DNA of 33,195 nucleotides from Ferruginibacter sp. (GCA_014379625.1 JACMLJ010000055.1:1-33195), one strand, 5' to 3'. Shown: positions 8,623 to 16,723, counted from the stretch's first letter. Notes: generated by a model not told the origin, from the letters alone. Numbers and translations are program-made.

Positions 8623-11600
8623 TTAACTGCACCCCATACTGTTGCCGCAATTCAAACATTTGTAGCAGGTACCGCTTCGCATGGTAATATGCCCGCAGGT
8701 ATTACAGGCAGGCGCATCGCTCTGCATACTTTTGGCAGCCGCATTTACCCCGTCATACCCGTTAAATTGTGCTGCACTTAAATTATTTTTTATACTTTTT
8801 GCGGATTGTACATTTCCGGCCGGCGAAGAATGTCCGATCACCCTTACCTCACTTAACTCGTGCACCCGGTTACCAATTGTGGGTGTTGACTGATCCCATG
8901 GTTTATCCCCCAGGTTTTCCACTTCCGGCTTATCCAATACATGAACCAAATCATTTCTTCCCAAATATTCGTATGCCATCGACCTGAAGATGAAATCAAT
9001 GATAGAGGTAGTGCTCTTGATATTTGGATGCTCCACCATACCGGATGGCTCAAAGCGCGTGAATACAAATTTCTCCACAAACTCTTCCAACGGAACCCCG
9101 TATTGCAAGCCAATAGAGATAGCGATGGCGAAGCAGTTCAGCATACTGCGCACCGTAGCGCCTTCTTTTGCCATGTCGATGAATATTTCACCCACCGTAC
9201 CATCACCATATTCACCGGTACGCAGGAACAATGCCTGCCCGTTGATCTTTGCCTTTTGTGTAAAGCCCCTGCGCTTGGCCGGTAGCTTTTTCCGCTCTAC
9301 AATTTTTGCAAGGCGGCCTTTCAATATCGTATCAGGACTGCTTTGCATGCGCTTGCTTACTTCATCTAATAATTCATCCACAGTCAATTTGCTCATATCA
9401 ACTATGTTTGAGGAAGAATTACCAGTTGCATCAACTGCTTCTTCTTCCGCTGCTGCGCCTGTTGCTTTTTTCTTTTTATCAGATTTATTGCTCAACGGCT
9501 GCGACAATTTAGAACCATCCCGGTAGAGGGCGTTCGCTTTTAATCCCAGTTCCCAGCTCATCCGGTAGCAATCCGCAATTTCTTCTACCGTTGCTTCATT
9601 GGGCAGGTTGATGGTTTTACTGATGGCGCCGCTTAGGAAGGGTTGTGCCGCACCCATCATACGGATATGGCCATGCGCATGAATAAAGCGTTCACCTTTT
9701 TGCCCGCATTTGTTAGCGCAGTCAAATACCGGCAAATGTTCGTCTTTTAAATAAGGAGCGCCTTCCACTGTCATCGTACCACATATATATACGTTGGCTG
9801 CTTCAATTTCATCATCTGTAAAACCCAGGGCCTCCAGTAAGCTCCAGCCAAAGTCGTGGTATTGTTCGGATATATACCCCAGGCGCTGTAAGGTGGCTTC
9901 TCCAAATGTGTACACATTGAATACAAAGCCAATTTCAAAAGCGCTACCTAAAGCAGCTTCCACCTTTGCGAGTTCTTCTTTGGTAAAACCCTTTGCCAGT
10001 AAAGACGCGGTATTGATAAACGGCGCCCCTTCTAATGTAGCGTGGCCCTTTGCATAGTTTACAATTTCTTCCAGTTCTTTTTCACTGTACTTTAAATTCC
10101 GCAATGCGGCCGGTACACTTTGATTAATGATCTTGAAATAACCGCCCCCGCTCAACTTTTTAAACTTCACCAACGCAAAATCAGGCTCTACCCCGGTTGT
10201 ATCACAATCCATTACCAGTCCAATTGTTCCGGTGGGCGCAATTACGGTGGTTTGTGCATTGCGGTAACCATTCTTTTCGCCTAACTGCACGGCATCATCC
10301 CACGCTTTAATAGCCGCTGTTAATAAGTAATCAGGGCAATATTTTGAATTGATCCCCTGGGGTTTTATTTCAATACCTTCATAAGCTTCCTGTGCATCGT
10401 AAGCCGCCGCACGGTGGTTGCGCATTACACGCAGCATGTGTGTTTTATTGTCGTCATATTTGGTGAAAGCCCCTAAAAAACCAGCCATCTCCGCCGAAGT
10501 TTTATAAGCAACCCCCGTCATGATCGCGGTGATAGCGCCTGCGATCGCTCTTGCAGCCTCGCTGTCGTAAGGAATGCCGCTTACCATGAGCATGCTGCCG
10601 AGATTGGCGTACCCCAGTCCCAGTGTCCTGTAATCATAAGATAGCTGTGCCACTTCCTTTGATGGAAACTGCGCCATCAACACAGATATCTCCAATACCG
10701 CGGTCCACATCCGGCAGGTATATTCAAAACCTTTTACATCAAAACTGTTGTCGCTTTCTTCAAAGAAACGGCGAAGGTTTACAGAGGCCAGGTTACAGGC
10801 GGTATTGTCGAGGAACATATACTCGCTGCAAGGGTTAGACGCCCTGATGGCACCACCTTCCGGGCAGGTATGCCATTCATTAATAGTAGTATCATACTGC
10901 GTACCAGGGTCAGCGCATTTCCATGCAGCATGGGTAATTTGTTTCCACAATTTAGCGGCTTTTACTTTTTTCATTACCCTTCCATCACTTCTTCCTTTTA
11001 GTTCCCAATCACCATCTTCATCCAATACTTTAAAGAAAGCGTTAGGGATCCGAACAGAATTGTTGCTGTTTTGTCCGCTAACGGTACGGTAGGCTTCCCC
11101 TTCATAATCACTTGGGTAACCGGCGGCAATTAAAGCAGCTACTTTATCTTCTTCTTCAACTTTCCAGTTTACAAATTTTTCAATTTCAGGATGGTCAAGG
11201 TCGAGGCAAACCATTTTAGCCGCACGGCGGGTAGTACCCCCGCTTTTAATAGCGCCTGCCGCCCTGTCGCCAATTTTAAGAAAACTCATTAACCCGCTGG
11301 AGGTACCACCACCGCTTAATTTTTCTCCTTCGCCACGTATGCTGCTGAAATTGGTACCCACCCCGCTTCCGTATTTGAATATCCTTGCTTCCCTCACCCA
11401 AAGATCCATGATGCCACCTTCGTTTACCAGGTCATCATCCACACTTAAAATAAAACAGGCATGCGGCTGGGGCCGCTCATAAGCCGAGGTGGATTTTTTT
11501 AACTGCCCGTCAACAGCGTCTACATAATAATGGCCCTGTGGTTTACCGCTGATTCCATATACTTCAAACAGCCCGGTATTAAACCATTGCGGGCTATTGG

Positions 11601-11994
11601 GTACACAGGCCTGGTTTAGGATGGAGTATGCCAACTCATCATAAAAAACCTGCGCATCTTTTGCCGTTGCGAAATAATTGTACCGTTCACCCCATACCCT
11701 CCAGCAATGCGCCATGCGATGGGCCACCTGTTTGATGGTGGTTTCACTTCCGCTGGTGCCATCCGCCTGGGGTACGCCTGCTTTACGAAAATATTTTTGT
11801 GCCAATATATCTGTAGCTATCTGGCTCCACTGTTTCGGAACTTCCACATTATTCATTTGAAATACAATCTCGCCGGAAGGATTTTTTATTACGGAAGTAC
11901 GATAATCATACTCGAACATATCGTAGGGGGATACACCCTCTTTTGTAAACTGCCGGCTGAACTGGAGGCCTTTAGCTGCATTTTGTGTTGGCAT
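8623..11994 (-). CDS. nrdJ: Adenosylcobalamin-dependent (class II) ribonucleotide reductase
   Basis: A 1123-residue class II reductase that converts ribonucleotides to deoxyribonucleotides using an adenosylcobalamin-generated thiyl radical, independent of oxygen. Active-site features are intact: the redox cysteine in PHAC (Cys180), NPCSE (387-391) with the thiyl-radical cysteine Cys389 and acidic Glu391, and the downstream Cys400. The phosphate-binding APTGTIG loop is present. A linker rich in lysine, alanine and glutamate (about 830-860) leads to a C-terminal extension. The tail CNTCGHITMRSGTCYKCLNCG holds paired CxxC motifs, either a zinc ribbon or the re-reducing shuttle cysteines. The ATG at 11994 is followed directly by a family-typical start. 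No cobalamin riboswitch motif is visible upstream. It needs a B12 supply encoded elsewhere. Confidence 0.96.
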   Translation of the reverse strand: MPTQNAAKGLQFSRQFTKEGVSPYDMFEYDYRTSVIKNPSGEIVFQMNNVEVPKQWSQIATDILAQKYFRKAGVPQADGTSGSETTIKQVAHRMAHCWRVWGERYNYFATAKDAQVFYDELAYSILNQACVPNSPQWFNTGLFEVYGISGKPQGHYYVDAVDGQLKKSTSAYERPQPHACFILSVDDDLVNEGGIMDLWVREARIFKYGSGVGTNFSSIRGEGEKLSGGGTSSGLMSFLKIGDRAAGAIKSGGTTRRAAKMVCLDLDHPEIEKFVNWKVEEEDKVAALIAAGYPSDYEGEAYRTVSGQNSNNSVRIPNAFFKVLDEDGDWELKGRSDGRVMKKVKAAKLWKQITHAAWKCADPGTQYDTTINEWHTCPEGGAIRASNPCSEYMFLDNTACNLASVNLRRFFEESDNSFDVKGFEYTCRMWTAVLEISVLMAQFPSKEVAQLSYDYRTLGLGYANLGSMLMVSGIPYDSEAARAIAGAITAIMTGVAYKTSAEMAGFLGAFTKYDDNKTHMLRVMRNHRAAAYDAQEAYEGIEIKPQGINSKYCPDYLLTAAIKAWDDAVQLGEKNGYRNAQTTVIAPTGTIGLVMDCDTTGVEPDFALVKFKKLSGGGYFKIINQSVPAALRNLKYSEKELEEIVNYAKGHATLEGAPFINTASLLAKGFTKEELAKVEAALGSAFEIGFVFNVYTFGEATLQRLGYISEQYHDFGWSLLEALGFTDDEIEAANVYICGTMTVEGAPYLKDEHLPVFDCANKCGQKGERFIHAHGHIRMMGAAQPFLSGAISKTINLPNEATVEEIADCYRMSWELGLKANALYRDGSKLSQPLSNKSDKKKKATGAAAEEEAVDATGNSSSNIVDMSKLTVDELLDEVSKRMQSSPDTILKGRLAKIVERKKLPAKRRGFTQKAKINGQALFLRTGEYGDGTVGEIFIDMAKEGATVRSMLNCFAIAISIGLQYGVPLEEFVEKFVFTRFEPSGMVEHPNIKSTTSIIDFIFRSMAYEYLGRNDLVHVLDKPEVENLGDKPWDQSTPTIGNRVHELSEVRVIGHSSPAGNVQSAKSIKNNLSAAQFNGYDGVNAAAKSMQSDAPACNTCGHITMRSGTCYKCLNCGNSMGCS

Positions 11995-12465
11995 ATTATA
12001 ATTATATTGATGGGTTAACTAATTGTTAAGGACAACGAAATTATCTATAGTAAGTGACTATTCCACCCTATAAATATTAACAGGTGTGGACAAAAAAGGT
12101 GGATAATTTTTAAGAAGCAACAGTACAGGGCTTTTGATCACTTTTCGTCATTTTTTAAAAAAAATATTCATTAAAAACCGGGGAAAGTTCATTAAAATAA
12201 CAAATTACCCGAATTGTTTAACTAACATGCATTTTGGCGCCTTGAAACACGCCGTTAAGCTGATTTCTGTTAAAAATATATGCATCACCGGACACTGGTT
12301 TCAAAATATATGCCGTTCCAGCAACAACGCAAAGGAGCTTTTTGCACCATTGCATTTCACAAGAAATGACAAGATGGTTGTTTTCAAAAGTTGATTCATT
12401 GCCCCAAAAAAACAACCATCGGAAAATCGGTCATCAAAGATTCATCTGGATGTTATCTTTACCGG
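11995..12465. other. Divergent intergenic region between nrdJ and dtd
   Basis: About 470 bases. On the minus strand TAATTTCG lies about 40 bases before the nrdJ ATG, one mismatch from the TAnnTTTG element. Short related sequences TCCACCCT (about 12060), AGGTGTGGA and AGGTGGA (about 12082-12105) form a loose inverted-repeat cluster that could be an operator for nrdJ. I find no B12-box consensus. On the dtd side, TATCTTTA ends five bases before ATG 12466. Two open frames here (12134-12394 plus, 12218-12415 minus) look non-coding. Confidence 0.35.
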
Positions 12466-12918
12466 ATGAGAGCTGTAGTACAAAGAGTAATAAAAGCCGG
12501 GGTAACAATTGACAATTTGGTGAAATCGGAAATTGATAATGGGTTATTGGTATTGGTAGGTATTGAAGACGCGGATACGATTGAAGATATTGAGTGGCTG
12601 AGTAAAAAGATAGTGAACCTCCGCATTTTTGATGATGAAAATAAAGTGCCTGATATTCCCGTAAAAGACACTGGTGGAGATATTTTATTAGTGAGCCAGT
12701 TTACCCTGCAGGCCAGTGTTAAAAAAGGAAACCGTCCTTCGTATATTCGCGCAAGTAAGGCAGAACGGGCAATGCCGCTCTATGAAAAACTTATTATACA
12801 ACTGGAAAAAGACCTGGGTAAAAAAATATACACCGGGGAGTTTGGAGCCGGTATGAAAGTAATGCTGGTAAATGACGGGCCGGTTACGATCTGGATTGAT
12901 ACGAAGAATAAAGAATAA
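12466..12918 (+). CDS. dtd: D-aminoacyl-tRNA deacylase
   Basis: A 150-residue DTD enzyme that removes D-amino acids (and glycine mischarged on tRNA-Ala) from tRNA, enforcing homochirality of translation in the cytosol. Both active-site signatures are present: SQFTL (77-81, catalytic Thr80) and the C-terminal GPVT (138-141). The start MRAVVQRVIKAGVTID is the canonical family N terminus, so the ATG at 12466 is chosen over an upstream in-frame ATG at 12391. Length equals the usual 145-150. From memory, in many Bacteroidota dtd is followed directly by a MazG-like pyrophosphohydrolase. Here that gene is about 1 kb away, with accessory DNA in between. Confidence 0.96.
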   Translation: MRAVVQRVIKAGVTIDNLVKSEIDNGLLVLVGIEDADTIEDIEWLSKKIVNLRIFDDENKVPDIPVKDTGGDILLVSQFTLQASVKKGNRPSYIRASKAERAMPLYEKLIIQLEKDLGKKIYTGEFGAGMKVMLVNDGPVTIWIDTKNKE

Positions 12919-12940
12919 CATACAAATTTTAAAATACATC

Positions 12941-12971
12941 CACGAATTTTATTGCACTAATTACACGAATT
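12941..12971 (+). repeat. Left inverted repeat flanking the GxxExxY pseudogene
   Basis: The reverse complement of this 31-base stretch begins AATTCGTGTAATTAGTGC and matches 13356-13386 at 26 of 31 positions. Both copies are built from CACGAATT/AATTCGTG units. The two face each other about 385 bases apart with the GxxExxY reading frame between them. Confidence 0.65.
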
Positions 12972-12992
12972 AAAACTTTCAATATAACGGAG

Positions 12993-13379
12993 ATTATTTT
13001 AAAAGAAGAGTCTTATCAACTTATTGGAATTTGTATGGACGTACACCGGGAGCCTGGTATGGGGTTTAAGGAAATAGTTTATAAGGATGCGTTGGAATAT
13101 GAATTTAAAACAAGAAACATACCTTATATCCGTGAAAAGGAATATAAAGTAAAATATAAAGATATAATACTTCCACGTAGTTATAATGCCGACTTTATGT
13201 TTATGGAACGATCATACTGGAAGTGAAGGCATCGTATATGATTGTAAATAACTTTGTAAAACAAACCATTAACTATCTCAAAGCATCTGAATTACAATTA
13301 GGCATTATCGCCAATTTTGGATAAAAGTCATTCGTATCAAAAAGGATTGTTTTTTTATTCGTGTAATTCGTGCCTTTAA
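12993..13379 (+). pseudogene. Frameshifted GxxExxY (PD-(D/E)XK_3-like) protein
   Basis: A broken GxxExxY-family gene; the family is of unknown role with a PD-(D/E)XK nuclease-like motif. Frame one reads ILKEESYQLIG, then VHREPGMGFKEIVYKDALEYEF, up to YNADF near 13196. The frame then shifts, and the second reads VYGTIILEVKA through LKASELQLGIIANFG to a stop at 13322. A second shift returns to the first frame for DKSHSYQK. The two indels nearly compensate. The first lies between the motif's Asp (ADF) and its Glu-x-Lys (EVK), so no intact active site is made. No proper ATG precedes LKEESYQ; the ATG at 13035 starts inside the conserved domain. Sequencing error could explain one shift, but two shifts plus a lost start favour decay. 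Confidence 0.75.
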
Positions 13380-13386
13380 ATTCGTG
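13356..13386 (+). repeat. Right inverted repeat with extra AATTCGTG units
   Basis: This partner of 12941-12971 contains ATTCGTG at 13357, 13367 and 13380. A further AATTCGTG at about 13392-13399 lies just beyond. The array overlaps the end of the pseudogene frame and stops about 35 bases before the next start codon. Confidence 0.6.
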
Positions 13387-13435
13387 CCCTAAATTCGTGT
13401 TAGTTAATTCAGTAATTTTAGATAAATACTTTATT

Positions 13436-13855
13436 ATGGGATTAGTGTATGCTGATATAGAGTTAATCAACCTGGCTGATGAAACTCTTTGCGAGGAGGG
13501 CTATCTACCAAAGGAAAAAGTTCGTTCCATCCCAATAAATGTGATGGCTGATTCTGGAGCAATAAGGCTTACCATTAATGAATCTATAAGGAGCAAGCTA
13601 GGCTTAAAAATAAGGAGTTCGATGGATGTTTTGCTGGCAGATGGTTCAAAAATAAATTTACCGGTGGCCGGACCGGTAAGAATAAAATTTAAAGAAAGGG
13701 ATTGCATTACAGATGCATATGTGTTACCCAATAATGAGGAACCGCTGCTAGGCGCAGTGCCATTAGAACTAATGGATTTGATTATTATACCAACAGCACA
13801 AAAAATAGATTATAACCCGCTCCACCCGGATGGGCCCCTGGGTTCTTTAAAATAG
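13436..13855 (+). CDS. Retropepsin-like (clan AA) aspartic protease
   Basis: A 139-residue single-lobe aspartic protease-like protein of the kind grouped as clan AA in bacteria. The catalytic motif is in the strand NVMADSGAIRLTI (Asp39-Ser40-Gly41). It is followed by the flap region (MDVLLADGSKINLPVAGPVRIKF) and the second hydrophobic-Gly strand (PLLGAVPLELMDLIII), ending in the family-typical Pro-rich tail. Such proteins act as homodimers. Targets are unknown, and some members may be toxins or scaffolds. The ATG at 13436 is preferred, since upstream in-frame codons are read from the ATTCGTG repeat array. TACTTTAT lies close upstream as a possible weak -7 element. Its position between the GxxExxY remnant and mazG suggests accessory origin. 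Confidence 0.75.
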   Translation: MGLVYADIELINLADETLCEEGYLPKEKVRSIPINVMADSGAIRLTINESIRSKLGLKIRSSMDVLLADGSKINLPVAGPVRIKFKERDCITDAYVLPNNEEPLLGAVPLELMDLIIIPTAQKIDYNPLHPDGPLGSLK

Positions 13856-13903
13856 GGTTGGATAAAAACTCCCTATCCCGATTCATCTTATTTTTTCAAA
13901 ATC

Positions 13904-14230
13904 ATGACCATTCAACAGGCACAGCAAGACGTAGATCAATGGATAAAAACCGTTGGCGTAAGATATTTTAGTGAACTCACCAACCTCGGTATTTTGATGG
14001 AAGAAGTTGGCGAGTTATCAAGACTGGTGGTAAGAACTTATGGTGAACAATCCTTTAAGGAAACTGATAAAGGAAAAGAGTTAAGTGATGAAATGGCGGA
14101 TGTGCTTTGGGTGCTGATCTGCCTTGCCAACCAAACCGGAGTTGACTTAACCAAAGCCTTAGAGAAAAATTTTGAGAAGAAAAATTCCAGGGATGCAGAG
14201 CGGCATCAACAGAATAAAAAATTAAAATAA
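13904..14230 (+). CDS. MazG-like nucleotide pyrophosphohydrolase
   Basis: A 108-residue all-alpha NTP pyrophosphatase of the MazG/iMazG type, which hydrolyses (d)NTPs or modified nucleotides to the monophosphate and pyrophosphate and so cleans the nucleotide pool. The metal-binding acidic motifs are visible: EEVGE (33-37) and ELSDEMAD (59-66), in the characteristic EExxE...ExxD arrangement. The C terminus (EKNFEKKNSRDAERHQQNK) is the usual basic tail. It is a single-domain form. In related genomes it commonly neighbours dtd as a housekeeping pair. The nucleotidyltransferase gene begins 10 bases after its stop, so the two may share a transcript. Confidence 0.9.
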   Translation: MTIQQAQQDVDQWIKTVGVRYFSELTNLGILMEEVGELSRLVVRTYGEQSFKETDKGKELSDEMADVLWVLICLANQTGVDLTKALEKNFEKKNSRDAERHQQNKKLK

Positions 14231-14239
14231 ACAAAATAA

Positions 14240-14770
14240 ATGATTGAATTCTTAAAAGTATTGGTTAATTTCTTTGAACTAAATCAGATTACCTACATGC
14301 TTTCCGGCAGTGTTGCAATGAGTTTGTATACACTGCCGCGATTCACAAGAGATTTTGATTTTGTGGTTCATTTAAAGCCGGGTGACGTAAAAGATTTGGT
14401 TGAGCATTTTAAAGAAGGATACTATTGCGATGAAGATGCGATAAGAGACGCAATACTTAATAAAAGTATGTTCAATGTTATTGATCATAAAAGTAGCTAC
14501 AAGGCAGATTTCATTATTTTGAAAAATGAGCCTTACAGAATTACTGAATTTGAAAGACGGAGGCTAATAGATTTTTTTGAAATGAAAATCTATGTGGTAT
14601 CACCGGAAGACCTATTGCTATCAAAAATCATTTGGGTACAGGAAACCCAAAGTTCGTTGCAATTTGAAGATATCAGGTCATTATCATCTTTGGATAATTT
14701 AGACCGGCAATATATTGATAAATGGATTGATATACTGAAATTGAATACCTTTAACCTGCTTAAAAAATGA
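14240..14770 (+). CDS. Nucleotidyltransferase-fold protein (DUF6036/AbiEii-like)
   Basis: A 176-residue protein with the minimal nucleotidyltransferase core: LSGSVAMSLYTLPRFTRDFDFVV (about 21-43). It has the Gly-Ser of the substrate loop (23-24) and the paired metal-binding Asp residues Asp38 and Asp40. The later stretch (YKADFIILK, MKIYVVSPEDLLLSKIIWV) resembles the third acidic strand and the PEDLxLxK block of DUF6036 and AbiEii-type proteins. That superfamily includes toxin and phage-resistance nucleotidyltransferases as well as unknown ones. The stop codon overlaps the start of a 52-residue gene by four bases (ATGA), which implies tight co-expression. The partner's identity would be the best clue to role. 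Confidence 0.75.
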   Translation: MIEFLKVLVNFFELNQITYMLSGSVAMSLYTLPRFTRDFDFVVHLKPGDVKDLVEHFKEGYYCDEDAIRDAILNKSMFNVIDHKSSYKADFIILKNEPYRITEFERRRLIDFFEMKIYVVSPEDLLLSKIIWVQETQSSLQFEDIRSLSSLDNLDRQYIDKWIDILKLNTFNLLKK

Positions 14771-14925
14771 CAGATACACCCCAACACATACAGGAACTTC
14801 AATTAAAAATCTGGTTATCAAAATCGCCGGGCGAAAGGCTGCGGCAGTTTCTTGTGGATAATGATGCGTTGTACAAAGCTATAGTAAAGGCCAAAGAACA
14901 GATGGGAAAAGAGAAGCCAGCCTAG
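14767..14925 (+). CDS. Small protein coupled to the nucleotidyltransferase
   Basis: A 52-residue protein, easily missed. It begins MTDTPQHIQELQLKIWLSKS, continues PGERLRQFLVDNDALYKAIV, and ends in a lysine-rich tail. The ATG overlaps the TGA of the nucleotidyltransferase gene in the classic ATGA arrangement, so translation is probably coupled. It looks like a compact two- to three-helix protein with no signal or membrane segment. From memory, similar short proteins accompany nucleotidyltransferase genes in other Bacteroidota, which suggests a partner or antidote; that is inference only. No terminator is obvious after the stop. Confidence 0.7.
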   Translation: MTDTPQHIQELQLKIWLSKSPGERLRQFLVDNDALYKAIVKAKEQMGKEKPA

Positions 14926-15223
14926 CTCTTTTATATTTTTCCTTTTCGCACTTAGTTATTTTCAATAGAAAAATTCAACATAACTAAATTCCTGTGCTAT
15001 TACATTTTCATAAATCATTTTTTAATATTCCCTCTTGTAAACATCCATTAAAATTTTCCGGAAAACAAATGAACCCGATGGTCAATGATTTCGGGCAAGC
15101 CGGCTTAAATCGGTAGCGGTACTGTGGAATGGGGCCCCTTAAAATTTGCATTGTTGCAATACAAACGTATTAATATTTATATCCGCATTATTTGAGGGGT
15201 TTATTTTTTACTTTTGCAGCATT
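14926..15223. other. Leader region upstream of glycyl-tRNA synthetase
   Basis: About 300 bases with no supported gene. It holds a perfect 12-base palindrome TTTTCCGGAAAA (15054-15065), a CCCGA/TCGGG hairpin (15074-15078 with 15091-15095), and GGGGCCCC (15131-15138). The GC-rich block 15071-15138 stands out against AT-rich flanks and might be a structured RNA or the 3' end of the preceding operon. I do not see T-box hallmarks. Confidence 0.3.
15209..15216 (+). promoter_or_regulatory. TAnnTTTG -7 element of glycyl-tRNA synthetase
   Basis: TACTTTTG ends seven bases before the ATG at 15224, so transcription would begin at or just before the start codon. No TTTG lies at the usual -33 distance; the nearest, at 15191-15194, gives only a 14-base spacer. 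It is similar to the element before the YcxB-like gene. Confidence 0.45.
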
Positions 15224-16684
15224 ATGGCAAACGAAGCAAACAATTTCCCTGAACTGATCTCTCATTGTAAAGAATACGGTTATATTTTTCAATCCTCCGA
15301 AATTTATGATGGACTGGCAGCCGTGTACGATTATGGCCAGAATGGCGCACAGCTTAAAAAGAACATCCGCGATTACTGGTGGAAAAGCATGACGCAACTG
15401 AACGACAATATCGTTGGTATTGATGCGGCCATCTTTATGCACCCCACTACCTGGAAGGCAAGCGGCCACGTGGATAATTTCAGCGACCCCATGATCGATA
15501 ATAAAGACAGTAACAAAAGATACCGGGTTGATCATTTGATAGAAGGTTTTGCAGAAGAACAAGAAGCAAGTGGCCATGAGCAACTGGCCATTGAGCTACT
15601 GGCTTCAATGGATTCTTTACTGGCAGCAAATGACTATGCAGGGTTAAAAAAACTGATTGAAAACAACAACATAAAATGCGCCATCAGCAAAACCTGCAAC
15701 TGGACGGAAGTGAGGGAATTTAATTTAATGTTCAGCACCCAGATTGGCAGCGTGGCGGAAGAAAGCGATACCATCTATTTACGTCCAGAAACGGCGCAGG
15801 GCATTTTCGTAAACTTTTTAAATGTGCAAAAAACGGGTCGGATGAAGATCCCCTTTGGCATTGCGCAAACCGGTAAGGCCTTCCGAAATGAAATTGTAGC
15901 AAGGCAGTTTATTTTCCGGATGCGGGAATTTGAACAAATGGAAATGCAGTTTTTTATCCGCCCCGGCACGCAAATGGAATGGTACAATTACTGGAAGGAG
16001 GAAAGGAAAAAATGGCATGAGAGTTTAGGCATACCGGCAGAAAAATTACGTTTCCATGATCATATTAAACTGGCGCATTACGCGGATGCAGCTTTGGATA
16101 TAGAATTTGAATTTCCCTTTGGCTGGAAAGAACTGGAAGGTATCCACAGCCGTACGGATTTTGATCTGACACAGCACCAGGCTTTCAGCAAAAAGAAATT
16201 GCAGTATTTTGACAACGATTTAAAAGAAGATGGAAAGCCCTATGGCAATTACATCCCTTATGTAGTGGAAACCTCCGTGGGATTAGACAGGCTGTTCTTA
16301 ACCATTATCAGCTTAGCTTATGCCAATGAAAAATGGACGAAGGAAGACGGTACCGAAGATAGCCGGGTAGTTTTGCGCATACCCGCAAAAATCGCCCCTA
16401 CCAAGCTCGCCATTTTACCATTGCTGAAAAAAGATGGCCTCCCCGAAATTGCCAGGGAACTGATGAATGAATGCAAGGGCAGTTTCATGTGTTTTTACGA
16501 AGAAAAAGACGCGATCGGTAAACGTTACCGCCGGATGGATGCTACCGGTACACCATTTTGTGTTACCATTGATCACCAGACAAAAGAAGACAATACTGTC
16601 ACCATCCGGTACAGGGATACGATGGCGCAGGAAAGGGTTGCTTTGGCGGATGTTAAGAAGATGGTAATGGAGTTAATTAGCTAA
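15224..16684 (+). CDS. glyQS: Glycine--tRNA ligase, alpha2 type
   Basis: A 486-residue class II aminoacyl-tRNA synthetase that charges tRNA-Gly; this is the single-chain homodimeric form, not the GlyQ/GlyS alpha2beta2 enzyme. The N terminus (FPELISHCKEYGYIFQSSEIYDGLAAVYDYGQNG) is the glycine-enzyme signature. LRPETAQGIFVNF precedes motif 2 (IPFGIAQTGKAFRNEI), and the FEQMEMQFF acidic strand follows. Motif 3 is YVVETSVGLDRLFL. The C-terminal anticodon-binding domain follows (APTKLAILPLLKKDGLPEIA and onward). The ATG at 15224 is chosen because it starts the family N terminus and a -7-like box sits just before it; an earlier in-frame ATG would add 26 unlikely hydrophobic residues. The Fic gene begins 39 bases downstream. 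Confidence 0.96.
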   Translation: MANEANNFPELISHCKEYGYIFQSSEIYDGLAAVYDYGQNGAQLKKNIRDYWWKSMTQLNDNIVGIDAAIFMHPTTWKASGHVDNFSDPMIDNKDSNKRYRVDHLIEGFAEEQEASGHEQLAIELLASMDSLLAANDYAGLKKLIENNNIKCAISKTCNWTEVREFNLMFSTQIGSVAEESDTIYLRPETAQGIFVNFLNVQKTGRMKIPFGIAQTGKAFRNEIVARQFIFRMREFEQMEMQFFIRPGTQMEWYNYWKEERKKWHESLGIPAEKLRFHDHIKLAHYADAALDIEFEFPFGWKELEGIHSRTDFDLTQHQAFSKKKLQYFDNDLKEDGKPYGNYIPYVVETSVGLDRLFLTIISLAYANEKWTKEDGTEDSRVVLRIPAKIAPTKLAILPLLKKDGLPEIARELMNECKGSFMCFYEEKDAIGKRYRRMDATGTPFCVTIDHQTKEDNTVTIRYRDTMAQERVALADVKKMVMELIS

Positions 16685-16723
16685 TGTGCTGATATGCCAG
16701 GGTTATAGTTTTATATTGGGTGT

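Noticed and set aside
11995..12120. Cobalamin riboswitch upstream of the B12-dependent reductase
   Set aside because: Looked for the B12-box consensus on the nrdJ strand and did not find it.
12134..12415. Open frames on both strands between nrdJ and dtd
   Set aside because: Mutually overlapping, no domain similarity; the region is better explained as promoter DNA.
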